Positions 23,929 to 32,941 of a stretch of DNA of 61,823 nt are shown here, one piece after another (within the stretch, counting starts at the first letter, position 1; each line of letters starts with the position of its first letter). The translations under genes were made by a program, and so were the position numbers. The stretch covers positions 1 through 61,823 of the forward strand of contig JAGBBP010000029.1 of the NCBI GenBank assembly GCA_017938405.1, in the 5' to 3' direction. The DNA is from Lachnospiraceae bacterium. GTDB taxonomy: Bacteria; Bacillota; Clostridia; Lachnospirales; Lachnospiraceae. Below the pieces are notes generated by a model. That model searched no databases, was not told the DNA's origin, and saw nothing but the letters and a program-made list of their open reading frames with translations.

Positions 23929-24022
23929 GTAGACAGAAATGTCTATTGAACTGAAAAGAAATGGGCTGGTCGCAAGACCCAGGTCCAACCTACTCGGCGG
24001 GGAGACTCCCCGCCATTTTTTT
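23929..24022 (+). ncRNA. Structured leader/small RNA in front of DUF3800 (DUF3800 RNA-motif candidate)
   Basis: About 94 nt between a strong promoter and a strong terminator. It contains a 6-bp hairpin with a GAAA tetraloop (TAGACA-GAAA-TGTCTA, 23930-23945), a second stem with a GCAA tetraloop (GGTC-GCAA-GACC, extended by CTG/CAG with one bulged C, and flanking GG/CC), a single-stranded AACCTACTC, and the terminator hairpin. Two GNRA loops in so short a transcript suggest a compact tertiary fold. Comparative work has described several RNA motifs upstream of DUF3800 genes; this looks like a member or relative, but I cannot run a covariance search. Confidence 0.7.
23996..24022 (+). terminator. 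Intrinsic terminator between the structured RNA and the DUF3800 gene
   Basis: GGCGGGGA pairs with TCCCCGCC (24007-24014) around a GAC loop, followed by A and seven T. It ends 14 nt before the DUF3800 start codon, so most transcripts would stop before the gene, as in type III toxin-antitoxin loci or terminating riboswitches. Confidence 0.92.
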
Positions 24023-24036
24023 CACAAGGGGTGGCA

Positions 24037-24714
24037 ATGAAAGAACTAAGTATTTTTGTAGATGAGTCCGGGGATTTCGGAGAGTATAAGCAACACGCAC
24101 CGTATTATATCGTTACGATGGTATTTCATGATCAATCAAATGATATTTCCTCTAACATAACCAAGTTGAATAACGCATTGAGACAAATAGGATACGGTGA
24201 CGAGCAGGCAGTACATACAGAACCGTTGATTCGTAGAGAACCACCGTATCAGTATTTTCAACCGAATGAAAGACGTGCAATTTTTGCTAAGCTCTATTAT
24301 TTTACCTTGAACTGTGATATTAAGTATAAATCATTTGTGTTTAGAAAAGCAGAGTATCAAGATTGTTTTAAGTTAGAGGCACGGATGGCAAGGGATTTGT
24401 CACGGTTCATTAGAGATAATCTCTCGTATTTCCAAGGTTTTCAGAAAGTTATTTTATATTATGATAATGGTCAGCACGAATTAAATCGAATACTGAATAC
24501 AGTGTTGGCAACTCAACTGGCAGAGTATGATATTCGTAAAGTGATACCGAGTGAGTATCGGTTGTTTCAGGTTGCGGATTTAATTTGTACGCTGGAATTA
24601 TTAAGGGTGAAAGCGGAGTACGGGAAATTGTCCAACTCAGAGGAACGGATTTTTCATTCGGTTAGAGACTTGAAAAAGGATTTCCTAAAGGGGATTCATA
24701 AGAAAGAGTTTTAA
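24037..24714 (+). CDS. DUF3800 protein (RNase H-like fold)
   Basis: 225 residues from the ATG at 24037 (AAGGGG five nt upstream). N-terminal strand LSIFVDESGDFG carries the acidic residues Asp9, Glu10 and Asp13 that define DUF3800; a conserved late motif is FQVADLICTLEL. The family has an RNase H-like core with an apparently intact acidic site, so a nuclease is plausible but unproven. It is preceded by a structured RNA and terminator, and followed 42 nt later by a membrane methyltransferase-like gene with its own ribosome site. Confidence 0.85.
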   Translation: MKELSIFVDESGDFGEYKQHAPYYIVTMVFHDQSNDISSNITKLNNALRQIGYGDEQAVHTEPLIRREPPYQYFQPNERRAIFAKLYYFTLNCDIKYKSFVFRKAEYQDCFKLEARMARDLSRFIRDNLSYFQGFQKVILYYDNGQHELNRILNTVLATQLAEYDIRKVIPSEYRLFQVADLICTLELLRVKAEYGKLSNSEERIFHSVRDLKKDFLKGIHKKEF

Positions 24715-24756
24715 ATGTATCGATGTCTGTTACATACAGAGAGAAGGAGGACTATT

Positions 24757-25428
24757 ATGAACCCAAAGTTATTCCTACAAGCAATTATAAAGTTTCTTTT
24801 CGGCATCCTTCTGGTCGGTCTTCTTGTCTTTTTACCGGCAGGAACAGTTCACTTTTTCCAGGGCTGGCTTTTTATGGGCATCTTATTCATCCCGATGTTG
24901 ATTGCCGGAATTGTGATGATGGTGAAAAATCCGGGACTGTTAGAATCCCGGTTGAATGCGAAGGAAAAGCAATCGGACCAGAGTCTTGTGGTGAAATTAA
25001 GCGGTCTCATGTTTCTGGCAGGCTTTATCGTAGCAGGACTGGACTTCCGGTTTAGCTGGTTCCCGTTGCCGAAGGGGGCATCTATGGTTGCTGCGGTAGT
25101 ATTTCTGATGGCATATGTGCTCTATGCGGAGGTGCTTCGGGAAAATACATATTTGTCCCGTACCATTGAGGTACAGGAAAATCAGAAGGTTATCGACACC
25201 GGACTGTATGGTGTGGTGAGACATCCCATGTATTTTGCAACGCTTCTGTTGTTTTTGGCGATGCCGCTTGTTTTGGGTTCTTTGATTTCTTTTGTGATTT
25301 TTCTTGCGTATCCATTCATTATCGCAAAGCGGATTCAGGGAGAAGAACAGTTTTTGGAACGGGAATTGCCGGGCTATAAGGAGTATAAAGAAAAGGTGAA
25401 ATATCGTCTTTTGCCGTTTATCTGGTAA
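24757..25428 (+). CDS. Isoprenylcysteine carboxyl methyltransferase (ICMT)-family membrane protein
   Basis: 223 residues from the ATG at 24757 behind AAGGAGG. Five or so membrane segments; the C-terminal catalytic signature is TGLYGVVRHPMYFATLLLF with GEEQFLERELPGYKEY. The family methylates small or membrane-linked acceptors using SAM; bacterial acceptors are mostly unknown. Confidence 0.85.
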   Translation: MNPKLFLQAIIKFLFGILLVGLLVFLPAGTVHFFQGWLFMGILFIPMLIAGIVMMVKNPGLLESRLNAKEKQSDQSLVVKLSGLMFLAGFIVAGLDFRFSWFPLPKGASMVAAVVFLMAYVLYAEVLRENTYLSRTIEVQENQKVIDTGLYGVVRHPMYFATLLLFLAMPLVLGSLISFVIFLAYPFIIAKRIQGEEQFLERELPGYKEYKEKVKYRLLPFIW

Positions 25429-25472
25429 TCAAAAAATTTGGTACATATTGTAATCAAAATAGGCGGGAAAGG

Positions 25473-25501
25473 TTGCGTAAAAGCGAAAAATGAGATATAA
25501 T
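25473..25501 (+). promoter_or_regulatory. Promoter of the FGGY kinase gene
   Basis: TTGCGT (25473-25478), 17-bp spacer, TATAAT (25496-25501), leaving a 90-nt leader. No clear cre or repressor palindrome seen in it. Confidence 0.75.
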
Positions 25502-25594
25502 TAGATATTCCCGTGTGAAAAGAAAATACTGCATTTTTGCGGTTTTCGGTATGGCGATATACCGGGTAAATAAAAAGAATAAAAGGAGACAGGT

Positions 25595-27187
25595 ATGAAC
25601 GGAAAAGATATTATTCTAAACGGAAAGGCAGCTCTCGGTATCGAGTTCGGCTCTACCAGAATCAAGGCTGTATTAATCGGAGAGAATCACGAGACATTGG
25701 CGTTAGGAACCCATGACTGGGAGAATCGTCTGGTGGACGGTATCTGGACCTACACCTTAGAGGATATTTGGGGCGGTTTACAGGATTGTTACGCAAGTCT
25801 GGTAAAAGATGTGAAGGCAAAGTACGATGCGGAGATTACGAAGCTTTCCGCTATCGGGTTTTCCGCAATGATGCACGGTTATCTGGCCTTTGATAAGGAC
25901 GATAACTTGCTGGTACCGTTCCGTACCTGGAGAAATACCATTACGGCACAGTCCAGCCAGGTTTTGACGGAGAAGTTGGGATTTAACATTCCGCAGAGAT
26001 GGAGTATTTCCCACCTGTATCAGGCGGTATTAAATAAAGAGGAGCATGTAAAGGATGTGGCATTCTTTACCACACTGGCAGGCTATATTCATTACAAGCT
26101 GACCGGGGAAAAGGTACTGGGTGTAGGCGATGCCTCCGGTATGTTCCCGATTGATGCAAACACCAATGACTATAACAAGAAGATGGTTGCGCAGTTTGAC
26201 GAGCTTATGGCAGGAGAGGGCTTCTCCTGGAAACTGGCTGATATTCTTCCGAAGAGCCTTAATGCAGGCGAAGCTGCAGGTACTTTGACCGCAGAAGGTG
26301 CGAAGCTTTTGGACGTATCCGGTAAGCTTTGTGCCGGCATTCCGCTCTGTCCGCCGGAGGGTGACGCAGGTACCGGCATGGTAGCAACCAATGCGGTAGC
26401 GGTAGGCACCGGTAACGTATCCGCAGGTACTTCCATTTTCTCCATGATTGTAACGGAGAAGGATCTTAACGGCGTACATGAGGAAATCGATATGGTAACC
26501 ACCCCGGACGGTAAGCCGGTAGCGATGGTACATTGTAACAATTGTACTTCCGATCTCAATGCCTGGGTAAATCTGTTCAAGGAATTTGCAGATACCTTCG
26601 GCATGAGCGTAGATATGAACGATTTATACGGAACCCTGTACCGTAAGGCACTGGAAGGCGATGCAGATTGCGGCGGGCTGGTTTCCTTTAACTACTTCTC
26701 CGGAGAGCCGGTAACCGGTTTCACAGAAGGACGTCCGATGTTTGTACGTAAGCCGGATGCAAAGTTCAGCCTGGCAAACTTTATGAGAACCCACATTTTA
26801 TCCTCTCTTGCCACCATCAAAATCGGCAACGACATTTTGATTAAGGAAGAGGGCGTAAAGGTAGACTGCATCATGGGTCACGGCGGTCTGTTTAAGACTC
26901 CGGTGGTTGGTCAGAAGCTTTTGGCTGCGGCTCTTAATACTTCCGTAACCGTTATGGATACCGCAAGTGAGGGCGGCCCGTGGGGCATGGCCGTATTGGC
27001 AGCTTATATGGCAAACAAGGCGGAGGGCGAGACCTTAAGTGCCTACTTAAACAACAAGGTATTCGCAGGACAGACCGGTACTACATTGGCTCCGGATGCT
27101 GCAGATGTAGCGGGCTTTGATGCCTTTGTAGAGAACTACAAGGCTTGCTTTGCGGCAGAGCACGGCGCAGTGGATAACTGGAAGTAA
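25595..27187 (+). CDS. FGGY-family carbohydrate kinase (xylulokinase/ribulokinase-like)
   Basis: 530 residues. N-terminal ATPase core [16 protein letters not shown], sugar-binding region [13 protein letters not shown] and TWRNT, and [12 protein letters not shown] in the second domain with [14 protein letters not shown] near the ATP site. Sequence style is that of the Clostridial FGGY kinases labelled L-ribulokinase or xylulokinase. With arabinosidase and xylosidase genes in the window, D-xylulose or L-ribulose phosphorylation is the likely role; which one is undecided. Own promoter and terminator. Confidence 0.8.
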   Translation: MNGKDIILNGKAALGIEFGSTRIKAVLIGENHETLALGTHDWENRLVDGIWTYTLEDIWGGLQDCYASLVKDVKAKYDAEITKLSAIGFSAMMHGYLAFDKDDNLLVPFRTWRNTITAQSSQVLTEKLGFNIPQRWSISHLYQAVLNKEEHVKDVAFFTTLAGYIHYKLTGEKVLGVGDASGMFPIDANTNDYNKKMVAQFDELMAGEGFSWKLADILPKSLNAGEAAGTLTAEGAKLLDVSGKLCAGIPLCPPEGDAGTGMVATNAVAVGTGNVSAGTSIFSMIVTEKDLNGVHEEIDMVTTPDGKPVAMVHCNNCTSDLNAWVNLFKEFADTFGMSVDMNDLYGTLYRKALEGDADCGGLVSFNYFSGEPVTGFTEGRPMFVRKPDAKFSLANFMRTHILSSLATIKIGNDILIKEEGVKVDCIMGHGGLFKTPVVGQKLLAAALNTSVTVMDTASEGGPWGMAVLAAYMANKAEGETLSAYLNNKVFAGQTGTTLAPDAADVAGFDAFVENYKACFAAEHGAVDNWK

Positions 27188-27209
27188 GAAAACAACAAAA
27201 GGATACCCG

Positions 27210-27271
27210 AGAGGGCCAGGCAAAGTATGAATATTCCGTATGCGATGTTCAAAAAAGCGGGCCCTCTTTTG
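27210..27271 (+). terminator. Terminator after the FGGY kinase gene
   Basis: AGAGGGCC (27210-27217) pairs with GGCCCTCT (27260-27267), followed by TTT; the loop is long (42 nt). Confidence 0.7.
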
Positions 27272-27334
27272 TTAAGAGGAAGATAGTAAGTAAGATAATA
27301 AGTAAGTCGGGACGGCGGGAGGCTGGGAATTGTT

Positions 27335-27988
27335 ATGGAACAGAATGCAAGTGCGACTTCAGTCATCGGAAAACCGGACGGAGCAACGTCGGTATGTTTG
27401 ATTAAGAGAGATGCAAAATTAACATGGAAGCAGAAGCTGCAGAAGTTTCGATACCAAATAAAGAGAGCTTATGTGGAAAGAACACTGAAACCGGGCGCAC
27501 ATACCATGGATGAGGTAATGGAGTACATCGTAAACGTTCATGGATTTACGAAGCTTGGTTTTGATGAAATAAAGGAAGAGTACAACGAAATGCGGGCTTC
27601 CTTTTTGATACAGCACGCTCCGGAATTGTTGGGGGAATATGCGACTTTGCCGAAGTTAAAAAGTGAATCCCGGGAGGATTTGCTGGAGTATGTCAGGCAG
27701 GCACAGGAGAGAACGGAAAAAGCAAAGGAAATCCCGGCCACAGAGTTTGATATCGACTTTCATAAGTTTCAAATCTCCTTTGAGGATATCAATGATAACA
27801 TCCATTTCCTGATTGAAAAGCGATTCGGCTATATCGGCGGCGGGGCTTCGGGAAATAAGAAAATTTTGAAGCGTTTTCATCGAATCTACAAAGATATTTA
27901 TCGGTATTACGGTGTGACAGAGGAAGATATCAAAAATAAAACGAAGCGGTATGAAGAAGTTGTGCGGACGTTGTGCCGCAAACATTAG
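27335..27988 (+). CDS. Hypothetical helical protein
   Basis: 217 residues, Lys/Glu/Arg-rich, mostly helical, no signal peptide or membrane segment. Basic N-terminal half (LTWKQKLQKFRYQIKRAYVERTL in part) and a short Gly-rich turn (FGYIGGGASGNKK). GGAGG about nine nt before the ATG. Not recognised. The DUF1349 gene follows after 10 nt, so they are probably co-transcribed. Confidence 0.6.
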   Translation: MEQNASATSVIGKPDGATSVCLIKRDAKLTWKQKLQKFRYQIKRAYVERTLKPGAHTMDEVMEYIVNVHGFTKLGFDEIKEEYNEMRASFLIQHAPELLGEYATLPKLKSESREDLLEYVRQAQERTEKAKEIPATEFDIDFHKFQISFEDINDNIHFLIEKRFGYIGGGASGNKKILKRFHRIYKDIYRYYGVTEEDIKNKTKRYEEVVRTLCRKH

Positions 27989-27998
27989 GAGAGTAAGT

Positions 27999-28607
27999 AT
28001 GAAATTTGATGTCGGTAGTTTGAAATGGACAAGAGAACCTTTGGAGTATACGATTTCCGAAGAAAAAATCGAAATTATTACAAAGCCCCATACGGATTTG
28101 TGGCAGAGAACCTATTATCATTTCAGAAATGATAATGCCCCTGTGTTGCAGGCGGAAACAGAGGAGAAGTTCTTTTCGTTTACGGTAAAGACACAGTTTG
28201 AAAGCAAGTGCAGATTTGACCAATGCGGTATCGTGATGTATCTGGACAGTGAGAACTGGCTGAAAGGGTCTATTGAATATGAAAATGAAACGTTTCAACA
28301 TCTGGGAAGTGTGGTGACCAATCACGGATATTCCGACTGGGCAACCACGGAAATTGACGCCGGAATCAAATCCATGTGGTACCGACTTAGCAGAAGAGAA
28401 GACGATTACTGTATCGAGTGTTCCGAAGACGGCGTGACATTCAGGCAGATGCGGGTTTGTCATATGTGGAACGGCGGAGGCGGCATCCGGTTCGGCATTT
28501 ATGCATGCAGCCCGGAAGATTCCTCCTTTAAAGCTACTTTTACCGATATGGAAATGACGGAGTGTAAATGGCTTGCCCATGACGGCCAGCAGCCGGATGA
28601 GGAGTAA
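27999..28607 (+). CDS. DUF1349 family protein (concanavalin-like fold)
   Basis: 202 residues from the ATG at 27999. Features of the DUF1349 (YesU-like) family: TDLWQRTYYHF, QCGIVMYLDSENWLKGSIEYEN and VVTNHGYSDW, with GGGGIRFGIYACSPEDSSFKA at the end. The fold is a jelly-roll related to carbohydrate-binding lectins; no enzymatic role is established. Cytoplasmic. Confidence 0.85.
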   Translation: MKFDVGSLKWTREPLEYTISEEKIEIITKPHTDLWQRTYYHFRNDNAPVLQAETEEKFFSFTVKTQFESKCRFDQCGIVMYLDSENWLKGSIEYENETFQHLGSVVTNHGYSDWATTEIDAGIKSMWYRLSRREDDYCIECSEDGVTFRQMRVCHMWNGGGGIRFGIYACSPEDSSFKATFTDMEMTECKWLAHDGQQPDEE

Positions 28608-28609
28608 AA

Positions 28610-29206
28610 ATGTCAGAGAAGGAAACTGCGTGGGACAAGCTCCTGCAAATAAAAACAACCGGCCGGGACGATTCGAATTCCGACCAATATCGATACCCTT
28701 ACGAGCCGACGCCCTATTGCGTTTTGGAACGTTTGGCCAATAGTGGTCTGATTCGAAAAAAGGATGTGGTTTTGGACTATGGTTGCGGGAAAGGTCGTGT
28801 GGATTTCTTTTTGGCGTATCAGACCAAAGCGAATACCCTGGGGATTGAATATGACGAACGGATTTATCGGGGAGCGGTGGAAAACAGGAAGACTGCCGTG
28901 TCGGGAGCAAGGACAGAATTTGTAGCGGCGAGAGCGGAAGAATATGAAGTGCCGGTAAATGTTAACCGGTTCTATTTCTTCAACCCCTTTTCCATGGAAT
29001 TGCTTCGGAAGGTCATGGCACGGATTCTGGAATCCTATTATGAAAATCCAAGGGAAGCATTTTTGTTTTTCTATTATCCGTCGGAGGAATATATCTCGTA
29101 TCTCATGACGGTGGATGAACTGGAGTTTTATGATGAAATCGACTGCGATGATTTGTTTGACGGGAACGATTCACGGGAACGAATCATGATTTTTATGTTA
29201 CATTAA
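28610..29206 (+). CDS. SAM-dependent methyltransferase
   Basis: 198 residues, Rossmann-like class I methyltransferase. Motif I is VLDYGCGKGRVD, with LGIEYDERIY for the ribose-binding strand end and RFYFFNPFSMELL as motif IV region. Two nt after the DUF1349 stop and 15 nt before fliB. Substrate not known. Confidence 0.85.
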   Translation: MSEKETAWDKLLQIKTTGRDDSNSDQYRYPYEPTPYCVLERLANSGLIRKKDVVLDYGCGKGRVDFFLAYQTKANTLGIEYDERIYRGAVENRKTAVSGARTEFVAARAEEYEVPVNVNRFYFFNPFSMELLRKVMARILESYYENPREAFLFFYYPSEEYISYLMTVDELEFYDEIDCDDLFDGNDSRERIMIFMLH

Positions 29207-29221
29207 AAACGGGAGGCCGTT

Positions 29222-30349
29222 ATGTTATATGTAAGACCGGAGTATTATGATAAATTTAAGTGCACAGCGGACCGGTGTGAGGCTACATGCTGTGCCGGAT
29301 GGCAGATTGTGATTGATGAAGCGGCACTTCTTCGGTACAAATCCGAACAGGGGGAGTACGGAAAAACGTTGCGGAGACGCATTGACTTCACGGAAGGCGT
29401 GTTTCAGCAAGACTGCCGGAAACGCTGTGCCTTTTTAAAGGAGAATAATCTGTGTGAACTGTATGAGCGGCTGGGCGAGGAGAGCCTTTGTGTGACCTGT
29501 GCCGATTATCCGAGGCATATCGAGGAATTTGAAAATCTGCGGGAGATTACATTGACGATTTCCTGTCCGGAAGTCGCAAGGATTTTGTTGGAACAGAAAG
29601 ACCCGGTGCAGTTTACGGAAGAGGAAATCGATACGGGCGAGGAAGAATTCGAAGACTTTGATCCCTTCTTTTTCTCGTATTTAGAAGACGCCAGACAGAT
29701 AATGCTATCCATTTTGCAAAATCGTGAATTGTCCGTAGCGGTGCGGGTTTTTCTGGTGCAAAAAATGGCAGAAGAAATGCAGGATATCATTGAAGTAAGC
29801 GATTTATTTGACTTGGCGGATGTGTTTAAAAACTACGAAGAAGGAGCAAATCTCGCACAGGCGGTTCGAGAGGCAGAGCGGGAGTTAAGTGCTTTTTATG
29901 ATAACGCGGAGGAAGATTTCTTATATTCGCAAACGGTGTTTGAACGGTTATACAAGTTGGAATTCTTAAGTGAGGATTGGGAAGCGCATCTGGAGCGGTG
30001 TCAGAAGACGTTGTACGGAGGCGGCGCGGAGGTCTACCGGGACACGCAGAATGAGTTTAAAGAATACTGCAAGCAGGCATCGATTGACGGGATAAACATG
30101 GATATTCTTTTGGAACAACTGTTGGTATACTTTGTATTCGCCTATTTCTGCGGCGCGGTGTACGATGACAATGTTTTCGGGAAAATAAAAATGGCAGTAG
30201 ACAGTGTCACGGTTCTGTATCAAATGTTTCTGGCAAAGTGGACAGAACAGGACGGGCAATTATCAAGAGAAAATGTGAAGCAAATGATGTATCGGTATTC
30301 CAGAGAATTGGAGCATTCAGATGTGAATTTGGAGAGGATGCAAAGTTAG
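29222..30349 (+). CDS. fliB: Flagellin lysine-N-methylase FliB-like protein
   Basis: 375 residues. Cys-rich N-terminal half: FKCTADRCEATCCAGW, RCAFLKENNLCELYERLGEESLCVTCADYPR, and SCPE. This is the FliB/YkgJ metal-cluster pattern. FliB methylates surface lysines of flagellin in Salmonella; many Clostridia carry similar genes. No flagellar genes are nearby, so the target is inferred from the family only. Confidence 0.8.
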   Translation: MLYVRPEYYDKFKCTADRCEATCCAGWQIVIDEAALLRYKSEQGEYGKTLRRRIDFTEGVFQQDCRKRCAFLKENNLCELYERLGEESLCVTCADYPRHIEEFENLREITLTISCPEVARILLEQKDPVQFTEEEIDTGEEEFEDFDPFFFSYLEDARQIMLSILQNRELSVAVRVFLVQKMAEEMQDIIEVSDLFDLADVFKNYEEGANLAQAVREAERELSAFYDNAEEDFLYSQTVFERLYKLEFLSEDWEAHLERCQKTLYGGGAEVYRDTQNEFKEYCKQASIDGINMDILLEQLLVYFVFAYFCGAVYDDNVFGKIKMAVDSVTVLYQMFLAKWTEQDGQLSRENVKQMMYRYSRELEHSDVNLERMQS

Positions 30350-30360
30350 AGGGAGGAACT

Positions 30361-30699
30361 ATGACAACACGAGAAGAAGTATTGGCGTACGGTTTGTCGT
30401 TTTCAAGCACCTATCAGGATGCACCGTTTCATGATGAAAATTGGCAGTTGGTAAGGGTCAGAAAGAATAAAAAAGTGTTTCTTTGGACCTATGAAAGAAA
30501 CGGAAATGTTTGTATTAATGTGAAAGTGAGTCCGGAATGGAGGGATTTGTGGCGTGGTACATATCCTTCTGTAGTACCGGGATATCATCAGAACAAAGAA
30601 CACTGGAATACGGTGATTCTGGACGGAACGGTGCCGGAGAAAGAAATCAAACGAATGATTGCGGAAAGCTATGATTTGGTAGTGGATAGGAAAAGGTGA
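30361..30699 (+). CDS. MmcQ/YjbR family protein
   Basis: 112 residues from the ATG at 30361 (GGGAGG upstream; the longer frame overlaps fliB by over 100 nt). Contains YQDAPFHDENWQLVR, KVFLWTYERNGNVCINVKVSP and GYHQNKEHWNTVILDG, the typical CyaY-like fold pattern of MmcQ/YjbR proteins. Probably nucleic acid binding; role unknown. Confidence 0.85.
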   Translation: MTTREEVLAYGLSFSSTYQDAPFHDENWQLVRVRKNKKVFLWTYERNGNVCINVKVSPEWRDLWRGTYPSVVPGYHQNKEHWNTVILDGTVPEKEIKRMIAESYDLVVDRKR

Positions 30700-30706
30700 G
30701 ATTACT

Positions 30707-31120
30707 ATGAAAAACGATATGGGCAAAGCAGGAAAAATTGTATTGTTAATAGTATCAATTACAGTTGTTTTATTAATTAGTGCTTGGCTTTTTATTGGTG
30801 CCCTTTGGAGTGGTGCATTTAATTTTATGTTTCCAAACGAAGTTGCAATTTACCACAGCCCCGACAGAGAATATTCACTTGTTTTTGAGCAAATGGGCGA
30901 CCCGGCGTGGCCATTTGGCCCAACAGATGTCAGGTTAACCCTCAAAAATCACGATGGCAAAAAAATCGGGCGTGTATCTACCCAAGTTTTCAATGACGGT
31001 GGAAGCGCGAGTGAAGACAACATTGCATCTATTTCTTGGAACGATGATGCGGTAATTGTTATTCTTAGAGCATGCGAAATGGAAGACAAGGAAATTTCAA
31101 TAGCATATAAAAAGAGGTAA
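30707..31120 (+). CDS. Small membrane-anchored hypothetical protein (DUF5412-like)
   Basis: 137 residues. One N-terminal membrane segment (about 11-35), then an outer beta-rich domain with SPDREYSLVFEQMGDPAWPFG and DNIASISWNDDAVIVILRA. The overall layout resembles DUF5412 proteins, a weak match by eye. Low GC. Followed by the hairpin-rich 31.1-31.7 kb region. Confidence 0.55.
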   Translation: MKNDMGKAGKIVLLIVSITVVLLISAWLFIGALWSGAFNFMFPNEVAIYHSPDREYSLVFEQMGDPAWPFGPTDVRLTLKNHDGKKIGRVSTQVFNDGGSASEDNIASISWNDDAVIVILRACEMEDKEISIAYKKR

Positions 31121-31153
31121 CTAAATTCCAATTTCATAGAGGTCAGTATGATG

Positions 31154-31198
31154 ATATTATCTATAAAACGCGCTTTTCAGAGATTTTATAGATAATAT
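31154..31198. repeat. Perfect 15-bp inverted repeat
   Basis: ATATTATCTATAAAA (31154-31168) and TTTTATAGATAATAT (31184-31198) around a 15-nt loop, 33 nt after the preceding stop. It is AT-rich and lacks a GC-rich stem and T-run, so it is a weak terminator at best; it could be a protein-binding site or part of a mobile-element remnant. Confidence 0.75.
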
Positions 31199-31470
31199 AT
31201 TACGATTAACCGGCGGAAATTGACCGAAACCGGATGGAAAAAGCAAGTGACGTGACTTTATTATCTACAATACCTGCTTTATGGAAGAATTATAGAAAAT
31301 AAAATGGAATGGATTGGGTGCGAAACAGTTGATAAGGCAGGTTTATAGAAAAAACAAGCCGCGAAGAGTCTTTTGATGGTGTGTCTGGTGCTCTTTCTAT
31401 CAGATTTTGGGTATAGATGGGCAAAAGAGGGCGAATTGTAGATAATTGTAGTAAAAAAATACCATATTCA

Positions 31471-31721
31471 GGGTAGGCGACGTTATTATTTTGGGCAAGT
31501 ACATACTTTCTTCCCTTCCAAGTACCGACGTTTGGAACAACTTGCTTATTCTAAAGAAAACCATAAGGAAACGTCGGCACTTAGCGAGGTAGTATCGAGC
31601 TTAGTGTCCGTTACGTTTCTGCATGAGCGAGAGCGGGTTTTCGTAGAATAAGCAAGTTGCTTCAAACGGACACTAGGATAGAAAACATGCCTTGCAAGGA
31701 AGAAAATAATTACCACTACCC
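31471..31721. repeat. Foldback element 1: nested inverted repeats without coding capacity
   Basis: About 250 bp bounded by GGGTAG (31471-31476) and CTACCC (31716-31721). Inside: arm A 31520-31533 pairs with 31569-31582 (13 of 14); arm B 31602-31612 pairs with 31665-31675 (11 of 11); and the loop of A holds 31538-31553, which is perfectly complementary over 16 bp to 31644-31659 in the loop of B, with AAAACC/GGTTTT extending it. Units 1 and 2 are inverted copies of each other. It lies in the 655-bp gene-free stretch 31121-31775; the rest of that stretch is AT-rich and shows nothing else I can name. Likely a non-autonomous mobile element or structured RNA. Confidence 0.75.
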
Positions 31722-31775
31722 ATTTCCACCAAAATGAGGTATAATCATGTTGAGGGATTGAAAGGAGTGGAACGG

Positions 31776-32003
31776 ATGAAGCAAAAGGTACTCTGTAATT
31801 GTTGCGGACGAGCCCTTGCTACTTCCGACAGCGGCAAAACCGTGACGGAGGATGCGGTATACATCCGCAAGGAGTGGGGCTATTTTTCCGAAAAAGATTT
31901 ACAGATTCATCATATTGTGGTATGTGAGGACTGCTATGATGAATGGATAAAGCAGTTTAAGTTACCTGTGAAGATAGAAAAAAAGCAGGAGGTTTTATGT
32001 TAG
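31776..32003 (+). CDS. Small cysteine-rich putative zinc protein
   Basis: 75 residues from the ATG at 31776 with AAAGGAG upstream. Two Cys pairs, CNCCG near the N-terminus and CEDCYDEW in the second half, suggest one zinc site. Overlaps rnz by 7 nt, so translation is probably coupled. Not a named family to me. Confidence 0.7.
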   Translation: MKQKVLCNCCGRALATSDSGKTVTEDAVYIRKEWGYFSEKDLQIHHIVVCEDCYDEWIKQFKLPVKIEKKQEVLC

Positions 32004-32911
32004 AAGTTTGTTTGTTAGGGACCGGCGGAATGATGCCGCTTCCCAATCGTTGGCTGACGGCGTTAATGACCCGGTTAAACGGCAGTAGTTTGCTCATTGA
32101 CTGCGGTGAGGGAACCCAGGTGGCGATTCGGGAAAAAGGATGGAGTTTTCACGATATTGATGTGATTTGTTTTACCCATTATCACGGGGATCACATCAGC
32201 GGTTTGCCGGGATTATTGTTGTCCATGGGAAATGCAGAGCGGAAGGAGCCTGTGACGCTCATCGGACCGAAGGGGTTGGAACGGGTAGTAGGCGCACTCC
32301 GGACCATTGCGCCGGAGCTGCCCTTTGCGCTGGAATTTCATGAATTAACCGAGGCAGAGGAGACGATTTTTACCAACGGTTATGAAATCGAAGCCTATAA
32401 AGTAAATCACAATGTGCTTTGTTACGGCTATTCCGTAGTGGTACGCCGGGGAGGACGGTTCTTTCCGGAGCGGGCGGCAGAGAATAATGTCCCGCAGAAA
32501 TACTGGAACCGGCTGCAAAAGGGCGAGACCATCGAAGATAACGGGGTATGCTTTACACCGGATATGGTGCTTGGTCCGCCGCGAAAGGGCATTCGTCTTG
32601 CCTACAGCACGGATACGAGACCGACAAAAAGTATGGTTGCCCATGCGGCAGAGGCGGATTTGTTTATCTGCGAGGGAATGTACGGCGAAGACGACAAGAT
32701 GAATAAAGCGCTGGAGCATAAGCATATGACCTTTTACGAGGCGGCAAAGCTGGCGAAGGAGGCGAATGTAAAGGAGTTGTGGCTGACTCATTACAGCCCG
32801 TCCCTCATCCGTCCGGAGGAGTATATTCCGAAGACAAGGAAAATTTTTCCTGCCACCCATGCGGCAAAGGATGGCAGAACGATAGTGTTGGAATTTGATA
32901 AAAACGAGTAA
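31997..32911 (+). CDS. rnz: Ribonuclease Z
   Basis: 304 residues, metallo-beta-lactamase fold. GTGGMMPLPNR at the N-terminus, LIDCGEGTQVAIR, the metal-binding FTHYHGDHISGLPG (HxHxDH) and LAYSTDT, with HKHMTFYEAA carrying a later His. RNase Z processes tRNA 3' ends. Length is that of the short bacterial form. Confidence 0.93.
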   Translation: MLEVCLLGTGGMMPLPNRWLTALMTRLNGSSLLIDCGEGTQVAIREKGWSFHDIDVICFTHYHGDHISGLPGLLLSMGNAERKEPVTLIGPKGLERVVGALRTIAPELPFALEFHELTEAEETIFTNGYEIEAYKVNHNVLCYGYSVVVRRGGRFFPERAAENNVPQKYWNRLQKGETIEDNGVCFTPDMVLGPPRKGIRLAYSTDTRPTKSMVAHAAEADLFICEGMYGEDDKMNKALEHKHMTFYEAAKLAKEANVKELWLTHYSPSLIRPEEYIPKTRKIFPATHAAKDGRTIVLEFDKNE

Positions 32912-32941
32912 TCCGGTTTGCGATGCAAAGGAGGGATACTT

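Noticed and set aside
27930..28910. 326-residue - strand ORF over DUF1349 and methyltransferase genes
   Set aside because: Composition is that of a shadow frame (Pro/His/Cys/Phe-rich) and the + strand genes have ribosome sites and recognised domains.
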